NCBI GenBank assembly: GCA_946902875.1
Contig: OX336349.1
Span: 8,889,891-8,953,890, forward strand
Origin: Nematopogon swammerdamellus
Lineage: Eukaryota; Arthropoda; Insecta; Lepidoptera; Adelidae
Direction of reading: 5' to 3'
Length of the DNA stretch: 64,000 nt
The notes below the pieces were generated by a model. It searched no databases, was not told the DNA's origin, and was given only the letters and a program-made list of their open reading frames with translations. Below are positions 55,301 to 64,000 of this stretch, in pieces; within the stretch, counting starts at the first letter, position 1, and every line of letters starts with the position of its first letter. The position numbers were made by a program, and so were the translations under genes.

Positions 55301-57532
55301 AATTATAAATTTTAACCATAATTTTAGCTTTAGGTCTTGAACACGCGCTAAAAATTTTGCCATCGTTTGGAAATTTCACATTATTTCTAATAAGCATGAC
55401 TTCTGACTGAATTTTCGACGCCTATGAGGGCTGAAAGAACTTTGCTAAATAAATGAATTTCTCACAGAAACGCTAATTCGCTGGTGAATTAATTTTCTAG
55501 ACCTACTTAGGACCAATTGCGCTAACATAGACTTAAATATCTCTAAAAACCAGTTAACTAACTATAGCTTAAGGCGGAAATAGAACTCAAACCGTGCTAC
55601 CCGAGCACTGATGCTTGAAACACGAACCGTATGCAGATGTAATAGGTGCGAGATTCGTTCTACTCGTGCGGTGGCTGATACGTCGCGCCGACGATGAACG
55701 TTTGCGCGAAAATCACACTATTTATTAAATTTCACGTGTTGGAAAGATGGATCAAAATATTAATTTCGCTACGATTGTAGGGAAAAATATTATCTATATT
55801 TCTATGAGGGTCTTGTATTGAAACAATTTATGCTTCTCAAGATAATTTAACTTGAATGTAGAATTTTCGTACTTTTCGTTATTTTTTGGAGATTTATTTA
55901 ACACCTTTTCAAAGTAGTAAGCTACGTTTGTTAATTAAAGATCAGTACATAACATTATTTTTTACAGATTTTTTATCTTTACCAATAACTCAATAATTTC
56001 GTTTAAAGTTGACCTTTTGACCCTTATTCTCGCCTTAAATCCGTCTCTATAAGTGGAACCACAACTTCCACCAATAGACAAAATGGCTCGATTTTAGCCA
56101 GTACAACTGCTATGAAAAGTTGAAGTGAGCTAGAATTGTCATAACCCTTCTACCACCCAGATTTAACGTTAGTTATTTAAAGTTAGCTTAGGATTTTAAT
56201 TTCACCTTTGGCGCAACTCACTTTTATCCTAAGCATAAGTGGACTTAACTGTTAAGTCTGTGTTAGCTCAATAGGCCCTTAGCCCCGGCGCGCACGAGCA
56301 ACTTTAGTCCTCGGCCACTATAGTCATTTTGCATGCAATCATACGTCTATGCATGCAATGCATATTCAGTATGCAAATAATAAAGCTGGCTTGTAGAAAA
56401 AGGATTATACTTGCTGGAGACTAATTTGTTCGAGCACGCCAGGTCTCATTTATTAAAAAATTAAAATCCAAAATAATATTTCAGTCGGGTCAGTGAGTCA
56501 GCGTATTTGCTTCCGCTGTTGGATATACGGCCTCTCGAATTTTCCTCGAGTTTTTAACTATCCGGCGAGTGTTCTTCCACGATCGCCAGTGGTTACTCCG
56601 ACGGTCGTCGTCTCATCGGCTGACGTGTTCAACCCAATGCCACTTGGGCTTGGACACGCGTCGTCCAATATTGACAAAATTAAATTTATAACTACCCAAA
56701 CCTCGATCGTGCTGCTCGATACTGCTGCTGTGCTCAAAGATTCTGACCGCAACTCATACAGTTCCGTATCTAATTGCCACTGGGGCTTATTGCCAAGTTG
56801 ATAAATATTGTGGTCACGATATTGAGGATGTGTGCAGGTTGTACGACCGCGAAGGCAACGGCTACATCACCACGTCGACCCTGAAGGAGATTCTGGCCGC
56901 GCTGGACGACAAGCTGAGCAACTCGGATCTGGACGGCATCATCGCTGAGATCGACACCGACGGCTCCGGAACCGTCGATTTCGATGGTGAGACATTCTTT
57001 TTTACCCGCCTGCGAAGGCAAACGATTGTCATTTGTTTCACTTCCATGTATGTACGAGTATGTGAGTGAGTGAGTGGGTGCGCCAGTGGGTTTGAGTTTC
57101 CTTATTTCCTCGTAACTAGAAAACGACTGAATGGGTTTTGATGAATGAGGTGTCTATAGTTTTCGGGCGTTTTAAAAAAAATGAAATAGACAGCGATTCA
57201 GACTACAGCATTAAATGTTTCTATTCCTATTTTTTTTTTCCTTGATTTTTATTTGCAGTCGGGTTTTTAGACATTGTTATTGTTGGCTCCTAATTATAGT
57301 TCGCACCTAACTTTCGATCTTATTCAGTGTAGCCGGCAAGATCAAACATATGTAGGTAACCACATGACACCCTGAGAGGGTTTCATTTCAGTTCCATTCT
57401 TCTGACAGGAACAAGATGTAATGGACTGACATGACGGGTCTAGGCCTATAATAATTCTGTAATTTCGTCATAATTTAAACACATATTTCTATTTTGTTCA
57501 CAGAATTCATGGAGATGATGACTGGAGACTAA
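49341..57532 (+). CDS. TpnC25D: Troponin C, TpnC25D-like
   Basis: Five exons: 49341-49343 (only the ATG), 52041-52212, 54953-55055, 56838-56986, 57504-57532; 456 nt, 151 aa; all junctions GT-AG. The protein begins [20 protein letters not shown] and ends [12 protein letters not shown]. It is the calcium sensor of the thin filament, binding troponin I and T in striated muscle. Four EF-hands. Hand I ([12 protein letters not shown]) and hand II ([12 protein letters not shown]) lack the usual Glu at loop position 12 and are probably degenerate; III ([12 protein letters not shown]) ends in Thr and is doubtful; IV ([12 protein letters not shown]) is canonical. From memory the sequence fits Drosophila TpnC25D best, in length (about 150) and in the first residues. 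The ATG standing alone in its own exon is typical of troponin C and calmodulin genes. Confidence 0.95.
49344..52040 (+). other. Troponin C intron 1
   Basis: 2697 bp, AT-rich, with none of the S1-S5 families, unlike the rest of the window. Frames at 49798-50055 and 51467-51926 have no recognisable product and are taken as chance. Confidence 0.55.
52481..52993 (-). mobile_element. S1 with S2-type head, split by a nested insert
   Basis: S1 from the T run at 52483 to gggttaaaccct (52695), then a foreign insert, then resuming at ccctaccacctagtaatata and passing into an S2-type head ending ggcccccacacggta. Lies in troponin C intron 2. Confidence 0.78.
52696..52878 (+). mobile_element. S3-type insert in S1, with target duplication
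   Basis: Contains tggcatggcgcctctctgag and gtttcgcgaggagtggggtt, ending cacagccacccgtgccggt and poly(A). AAACCCT occurs on both sides (52689-52695 and 52876-52882). Confidence 0.78.
53000..54952 (+). other. Rest of troponin C intron 2
   Basis: AT-rich with two gcgaagccgaagcccgagc-type motifs (about 53928 and 53999). Around 54540-54740 is a GC-richer patch with aaagatggcc and a 45-codon frame (54656-54793, [20 protein letters not shown] at its start); no homology recognised. Confidence 0.4.
55056..56837 (+). other. Troponin C intron 3
   Basis: 1782 bp. No repeat family recognised. The frame 56493-56801 ([20 protein letters not shown] within it) looks somewhat protein-like but has no context; it may be a transposon scrap. 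Confidence 0.4.
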
Positions 57533-57562
57533 GAACTCAGTTTACAGTCCACAAATAGTATT

Positions 57563-57568
57563 AATAAA
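57563..57568 (+). terminator. Proximal poly(A) signal of troponin C
   Basis: AATAAA 31 bp after the stop. A distal one, AATAAA at 57938-57943, is followed by a GT-rich stretch (tgtgttttattc), so two 3' UTR lengths are possible. Confidence 0.55.
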
Positions 57569-57949
57569 TTTATTAGTCAGTATTTTATAAATTTAAATGT
57601 AAATTTTACACGATTTTAGTACAAATCCAAGTAATGCGGTATTAGCATGTATGATGTTAGGCTTATAATGGCGTAGTGGAGAGATATTTATCTATTTTCT
57701 TCGATAGTACAAAATATATTATTGTCTTGTATTATAAACGTCTCATATCATCTTTATACAAATTACATAATACGTACGAGTATGTATGAGCGTGGAATTC
57801 ATTCTTAAGAATTATTTCCGGAATAATTTACATGAATCGAGTTCCAGGATAGTGTTAAGGGGATCTATGCTAATATATTTAACGCATTAGTCATTATTCA
57901 GTAAAATATCACAAGAAAAGAGTAAAGAAGATTTTTAAATAAATACTCA

Positions 57950-59105
57950 GCATCAAATACAGAAAATGTGTTTTATTCACTTATTTCTTCTCTAGACTTT
58001 ACAAACAGGTAAGTAAGTCCACTTATGCTCCTCACAAAGACACCTACGATGGCGTATTCAAATATAAGCGTCTAGAGAGTCGTCGACTGTGAGCGTGAAA
58101 ATATCTTTTAATGTGAATTATTAATTTTTAAGTATATGCATACAATAAAACCATTACACTGCACTGCAAGATAAATACGACTCGTAACTCGCGTCCCGGA
58201 ACATAAAAAAATCATAAGTCTCAAAATTTTCACTTTTTTTTTAACCAATAAAATAACAGTATAAATAAAGTAAATAAATAATAATAATAAATAAATATAA
58301 AGTAACAATAAAATAACCAATAATAATGTTCAGTCAATCTACAATATAACAATAGAAAAGTTTAAAATATATATTTAGAAATATGTTTAACAGTTACCTT
58401 TAAAACCCATAATAAAAATGGCTATTTTAAGCGTTTTTTTGCGATTTTCTCAAAAACTAGCCCTCGTCGATACGCGTCATTTGACACCTGTGTTTGCTAC
58501 CCTAAATATTTACGTGTAGCCTTAAAACTCATGACACCAGGGCAAATTCGCACTCTCGCTGGAAATCGGGGACTATACTGAATCGATCGAAAAGACATGT
58601 TCAATGTCAAACTTAAATAAAATAACCCGAGGGGTATTCTCTATTAGCGATTTATCGCTATTAGCAATTTATCATGATCCGTCTCACTCGCTCCAACGCG
58701 CTTCTCATTGCGTCTAGTGAGACAGAGCTGCGGTTACCGCTAATTTTGCGATAATCGTTGGCAGGCAGGCATGCAGATCTAACACATACATTTTTGTAGA
58801 ATCATACACATAAAAAAATAAAATGAAGTGTACAGAAGGTGTACTAGTATTATGTCCTCTAAGAATAATAATTATTCCTCGAGGACATAATACTTTTTGA
58901 GTAATTATTACTACAGGACGCGCTATAATACTCATTCAGATAACCGGTGGTTAAAATTAGTCTATGGCCGGCCGCCTGCGATGCGCAATTTGTCAATTAC
59001 CTACCAACTGGCATAAAGTAGGTATCCGTGACGACGAGAACTATATCCAGGCGTACAGCATTCCCAACAACACTTCATTGTAATATTCCTTATTATTATA
59101 ATGGC
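57950..59105. other. Intergenic stretch after troponin C
   Basis: AT-rich. It contains a small inverted repeat, tattatgtcctc ... gaggacataata (about 58848-58887), and two copies of attagcgattt/taccgctaat-type sequence near 58640 and 58735 that might be ends of a small element. No gene seen. Confidence 0.4.
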
Positions 59106-59109
59106 GTTT

Positions 59110-59493
59110 CTTTTTTTTTTAAACTGACACGATTGGGTTCTGGATCACCTACAACATCCGTGATGTCAGCCCATAACACCGGGTGAACTAGGTGCCATGT
59201 CAGTGCTTCCCTTCAATTCATGTCGGCTACACTGAACTGGACGGAAAACACGAACTATTTACATAGCCGTTTCGACCGACGACGATTCAATCAGTGCGTT
59301 GGTATCACCCCGGGCGGGATGAACCCCACCACCTAGTAAAGTAAGAAGGGAAGGGACCAATAGTTTTTACGTTAAATCCGAACCACGGTTAGCCTCCAAC
59401 AGTCGAGCGGTCATCCATCCAAGCAATGACCGCGCTCAGGGTTGCTTAACAACTGCAGTCGACCGACGGCACCACTGAGCTACCGAGGCTGAC
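59110..59493 (-). mobile_element. S1 SINE, full length
   Basis: T run to taccgaggctgac. Its 5S-like part is diverged (aagcaatgaccgcgctcagg). Confidence 0.8.
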
Positions 59494-60025
59494 CTTCCTT
59501 ATATAGTATAAATAGGCCGAGGCGGGTTGGGGTCAAATCCCCCCTCCCCCCACGAAACCAAACAACTAGAGTAATTTCACATTTTGAATTTTTTTGCACA
59601 CGAACATGCAATTATTCGACCAACTAGAACATTTTTAGGATCGTTCGAGTATTGGAATTGCCTTTGATAATCTTAACCCCCAACCCGTGCTTACTTACAT
59701 ACATATTATTGTATATGTATATTTTTAAAGAAACCTAACAAGACGTTGCGTTTTATACTAATAGAGATGGACCAAACAGTATCAATGATTTTCGATAAAT
59801 AGTCCGAGAAACACGCACTGTAACATTCACTTGATAGCTTTCGAAATGAATTTTTTTTAATTATGTCCTAACGTAAGAAATACAGCGGAACATATGTAAC
59901 GATCAAACATCAATGTGAGAATCTGTATCAATTCTATGTACACTTATAAGTTGAGAACTAATCAATAAATTCAGTTATGGTTTTCACTCTTATTTCTGGA
60001 ATATTTAAGGATGGGTATTGATGTA

Positions 60026-60052
60026 TAATATAATATAATATAATATAATATA
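60026..60052. repeat. (TAATA)n microsatellite
   Basis: About five units of taata. Confidence 0.8.
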
Positions 60053-60291
60053 ACTTCTTTATTTCAGACAATTCTGCCCATACAAAAACACAACATAAGA
60101 TGACAACACAAAAATAGATACAAAACAACTAACTAAAAATACACAAGAAAAAGACAACATTACAGACAAGGCGAGGAGTGTATGTGGGACCAGTATTGAA
60201 ACATTCTCCCACATCCACCCCTCACCGCTGATTCAACAGTACAATTATCCGTTTTTAAAACACAGTCTGCGAAACTGGCCACTCTCTTCCT

Positions 60292-60626
60292 TATACATAC
60301 ATACATATCACACACGCTGAATACCGACAATCGGGGTAAGCAGAGTAATCGGTGTTGTTCTCCAAAAACTCTGGTCAATTACAGCACAACACGGACCACC
60401 ACGTTTCGCAATGTATTCAAACAAGATTAAATCGACCAAGCAGCAAGTAAGGCACGAAGACCCACCTGCTGCATGACTCGGTGGAAGTACCGTGCCAAGG
60501 TGAGAGGTGGTGAACCTGTCGCCCTTTAGCACGGCATCTTGTCCTTATCCCTTAGTCGCCTTTTACGACATGCATGGGGAGAGATGCAGTGGGAATATTC
60601 TTTTTAAGTACCGGCCCCACACGGTA
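60292..60626 (-). mobile_element. S2 repeat, full length
   Basis: Clean copy from tacatacatacatatcac to accggccccacacggta. The minus-strand frame 60308-60532 is this repeat. Confidence 0.75.
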
Positions 60627-60864
60627 CTGTACGGTATTGATGTATATGGATGATATTTCCCGCGGCGATGCAAAGCCGCGGGAACTTCTTGTCGTGTTTG
60701 TACAAGCAGAGTGTAATTGACAAAGCGGTCTTCAATTGAGAGAATAGATTGAAAAAGTAAGATCTAAATAAGCATAAGGACTAGCTTTCCAGTATTAAAT
60801 CAAGTCCGACCAAGACTAGTGAGGACTGTTGTCCTGACTGAGTGTGGTTTATTAAAATTTTACG

Positions 60865-63800
60865 ATGTTATTATTAGTATGGTTGGTATTGTTCGGTACT
60901 GCTTGGTCAGGTTCAACGGCTATCCTTTCTGACGAAGCATTTGACGGTATGAATATTTTGATCTCTCTGCAGTTATAATTATTTTCCTGTGAACCTCTGC
61001 TGCTGTCAATCTCATTATGAAAGACATTATTGAATATGTTTTCCAGAAAAGGTACGAAGCGGTTTCTATTTTCCGGGAATTGTAAAACATCTATCAAATG
61101 GCGGAGAAGACAGATGGCTGAAGCAGTATTTTGGGAAAAACTCAAGGATAACGTGGCTGGATGAAGTAATTATTAATAATTTTCATGAATAAATAATATA
61201 CTTGATTGAATTTTATATAATTGAATTAAATATAATTGAAAATGTTTCCAGAGTAATGATTCGTTTAAAATTTACAAGCGGTTTATATTGCTTGGATTAA
61301 CATCTAAAGGACTAACATTTAACGTTTACGACGATGGCATGAGGGCTGAAGCGATAGCTTTATTCAGATTGCTTCAGACTCTAGATATCGAAACGTTTCA
61401 CATGACGGTTGCCTGGACGAGCATCCATGTCAACGAAGGCATCTTGGAATATGCTCTGAGGTTAGCTATTCTCCACACCGAGCATCTTAGCAGTATACAA
61501 ATACCACCACCGTTTGCGACGAAACCGAATTACTTCTTCAACAGCGAAACTATAAGAAAAGCAAACTACTTGAAACTCAGAAACGGCCTATTCTTAGGCA
61601 GAGAGGCTAAAGTTAACCAGTACTACCGGCTCAACGACACGATCAGCATCAATACCAACTACTCGGGCTGGAACCTCCTCGGCAACGGCTGTGTGGAGAA
61701 GCTCGCATACTTCCGAGAGGACATAGGACTCAACAGTTTCTACTACGGGGTTCACCTTTCCTCTCCTTTCTGGATGTCACACGATGAGCTGGAAAAGCTA
61801 AATCCTAGGCGAATTGAACATTACTACTATATCCACCAACAACTGTTGTCAAGATATTTACTTGAAGCCGAGGCCAACGGAATGAGCGAAGACGAAGCGA
61901 TAGTGTCGAATGATCACTGTGACTTTCCAATTTACAATCCGTATTTGGAGTATCGTAACGGTTTGTCGTTCCCTGTGAGGTACCCGTTCAGTCGACACAG
62001 CGGTTCAGAGGCAGCCGCTTATTTATCATCTGTCGACACAATTATAAATGAGCTCGCCGACAGAGGCCTGGATCTTATAAAAGTAAGTCAAATCAAATGA
62101 AAATGTTTTTTTTATCGGAAAATATTCATACAGCATATTTACAAATAATAATAAGAACAAAACGACAAAACACAGAAACAATAGGAAAGAGATGACCTGA
62201 AGAGACGAAGGCAGGCCCTTCTATAAATAAGTGAGATTTATTTATTATTACAGAAAAGTAACGAATGGTCGGATGGGCGTAAAACTATTTGTTTCCGTGC
62301 TTTCCGTCTGTCATGTCATGTGTCGGTACAACTGTTGAAAAGTAGTCAGGTAGAAGGAATTCCCTTCTAAAATTTTAGTTTGTTTTAGTGTAGATAATTT
62401 TAAAATTGCTCTTATAACAGTGCCATACATAAATCATGGTTTAATTAAACAAACAAAAATCGCAGTCAATAAAGCGAGTTCGCTGTGCTCTAAACACATG
62501 GTTGGAGCACGCTGCTTTGAAGATTACAAAAATGTTTTGGTTTTAAAACTTTTTATTTGCAACGAGCATCTATGATAAAACTTCTAAAATGTACCTATTT
62601 TATTGAAATATATTATTATCTTCTTTAGAAGTGTTACTTACATTCATTTGAAAAATAATCTTTCTTAATTTTTTAGACTTATGGACACAGTCTGAATATG
62701 ACCAAAGATAATTTCATGGAAATAGTAAGCAAATTGATTCGAGCTAATGTTGAAGGAGTTAAGTACGCAAAGACTGTGAGGTCATTATATGGCGCACAAG
62801 GCTATCCAGTTAACAGGTAAGTACATTTCATTAAACTGAATAAAATCTCAAAATAATGTATTTTTTTTATGGAAACTGACACGGTTGGCTACATCACCTA
62901 CAACATCCGTGATGTAAGCCCATAGGTAACACCGGATGAAGTAGATGCCATGTCAGTGCTTCCCTTCATTTTATTCCCTTCACTTCAACCCGTGCGGGTT
63001 TAACACGCCCGGGTTGGTACCACCGTACTGAATGAAAGATCTGTCGAAACGGCTATGTAAATAATTTGTGTTTTCCGTCCAGTTCAGTGTAGCCGGCACG
63101 ACCGAAGGGAAGCACTGACGTGGCACCAAGTTCACCCGGTGTTATCAAATCAAATCAAATCGTTTATTTTTTTCAGGCACTTGTCCCATCGCACACACAA
63201 CAAATTCAAATACAGCATTACATTTGTATTACAGCACAATAAATATTAAAATATTAAAATAAATACAAATTAAATGAATTGAATTAATTGAAATAAAATA
63301 ATAAAGAATTAAAAAAAATGCGTCTTCAGTCATCAAAATAAAAAAATTAAAATACAAATTGTCTACACTTACTAATACTGACATCACGGATGTTGTAGGT
63401 GATATAGCCAACCGTGTCAGTTTCCATAAAAAAAACCTACCGAAGCTGACAAAATTCAATAAGAAAATTATTACCTACTCATATTTTCATACTTCATTGA
63501 AGAAAAGGGTAGTTTGTAGAAATAGAATAGACACATTTTTGACTTACATAAAATCTTTTTTTTTTATGGAAACTGACACGGTTGTCTACATCACCTACTA
63601 CATCCGTGATGTCAGTCCATAACACCTTGGTGTACTAGGTGCCGTGTCAGTGCTTTGCAAATCTCTTTTATTATATTTAATAATTTATTTAATCTTATTA
63701 TTCACAGATACAATCCGGCTCCATCAATTTTACATCATCCCGAAACTTCAATGAGAGATCCGATCTACTGGAGTCTCATAAACTGCGTAATGAAATACTT

Positions 63801-64000
63801 CCACAAATTCAAAACGTCTATTCCAATGCATAACTTAACACACTATGAAACTGACGACTTTGAAATCACTCAGAAGAGACCCCCAAAGTTTGTAACATAT
63901 TTTGAATATTATCAAGCAGATATCAGCAGCGTCCTTGGTGAAAGAATCGATGGCACTAATCAACGAAATCTGATATTCACAGCGCGTCAAAGAAGATTGG
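60865..64000 (+). CDS. Divergent hexamerin (3' end outside window)
   Basis: Exons 60865-60946, 61047-61165, 61252-62082, 62677-62816 and 63708 to beyond 64000; 488 residues visible. Signal peptide MLLLVWLVLFGTAWSGSTA. Intron phases 1, 0, 0, 2 as in the other hexamerins. Exon 2 (EKVRSGFYFPGIVKHLS) has drifted and is 15 nt shorter than its counterparts. Middle domain: YFREDIGLN...H...P fits signature 1; the NYSGW glycosylation motif of arylphorin is kept. Exon 5 begins with TSMRDPIYW, signature 2. The least conserved member here; it may have a specialised role, but I infer only that it is a secreted hemocyanin-superfamily protein. No clear TATA box was found. Confidence 0.9.
62861..62966 (-). 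mobile_element. S1 3' fragment in intron 4
   Basis: T run to catgtcagtgcttccctt; forms an inverted pair with the next copy. Confidence 0.72.
62985..63436 (+). mobile_element. S1 SINE split by a LINE end
   Basis: S1 body from acccgtgcgggtttaaca to ttcacccggtgttat (63144), resuming at ctgacatcacggatgttgta (63379) and ending in poly(A). Confidence 0.75.
63145..63378 (-). mobile_element. LINE 3' end with (GATTT)n, nested in S1
   Basis: caaatcaaatcaaatcgttt then tttttttcaggcacttgtc. On the minus strand it ends ...aaataaacgatttgattt, a pentanucleotide-tailed non-LTR 3' end. Confidence 0.6.
63556..63656 (-). mobile_element. S1 3' fragment near the exon 5 acceptor
   Basis: ggaaactgacacggttgtc to gccgtgtcagtgcttt; ends 51 bp before the acceptor at 63707. 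Confidence 0.7.

Noticed and set aside
56493..56801. 102-codon open frame as a gene within troponin C intron 3
   Set aside because: Somewhat protein-like, but without start context, splice sites or recognised family; too weak to call.

Overview
The window is nuclear DNA of an insect, almost certainly a moth or butterfly (Lepidoptera). It is AT-rich, its genes have GT-AG introns, and it carries a tandem cluster of hexamerin storage-protein genes plus one muscle troponin C gene, all on the + strand. The space between and inside them is crowded with lepidopteran-type short interspersed elements (SINEs), 5'-truncated LINEs and small inverted-repeat elements. I cannot name the species.

Layout: (1) 1-2183, the last three exons of an SP1/juvenile-hormone-suppressible-type hexamerin, its 5' end outside the window; (2) 2675-6895, a complete hexamerin of the same type, 5 exons, 720 aa; (3) 14953-19157, a complete arylphorin, 5 exons, 703 aa, strongly Tyr/Phe-rich; (4) 33268-37453, a complete hexamerin of 846 aa with an unusual C-terminal tail of about 196 residues; (5) 49341-57532, a TpnC25D-like troponin C, 5 exons, 151 aa; (6) 60865 to the window end, a divergent hexamerin cut by the right edge. 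All hexamerins share one exon plan: intron phases 1, 0, 0, 2, with short exons 1, 2 and 4 and long exons 3 and 5. This points to tandem duplication. Troponin C is an unrelated gene lodged in the cluster. By family knowledge the hexamerins would be secreted by larval fat body, assemble as hexamers in haemolymph and store amino acids for metamorphosis; the sequence shows signal peptides and hemocyanin-superfamily signatures.

Repeats fall into recurring families, named here for reference. S1 is a SINE of about 385 bp with a 5' head that joins a tRNA-like A box, a stretch closely resembling the internal part of 5S rRNA, and a tRNA-like B box; it ends in poly(A) and has more than 25 copies or fragments. 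S2 is an element of about 330 bp with an internal hairpin and a (GTAT)n end. S3 is the 3' end of a LINE family whose copies mostly lie on the minus strand. S4 is an element of about 300-400 bp with (GTCT/GTCC)n inside and ends reading TAGGGTNCCGTA / TACGGAACCCT. S5 starts with a TGCCCGCGGCTTCGCTCGCG-like block. A 5'-truncated LINE at about 45035-47465 keeps an open reverse-transcriptase frame.

The most interesting points are the tRNA/5S composite SINE with internal empty-site evidence of mobility, the hexamerin with a repetitive FDY-rich tail, a near-perfect 260-bp inverted repeat at 31121-31764, several nested insertions, a splice acceptor abutting a repeat end, and a troponin C TATA box that also matches the MEF2 consensus. 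All coordinates and splice sites were read by hand; no search or alignment was run.
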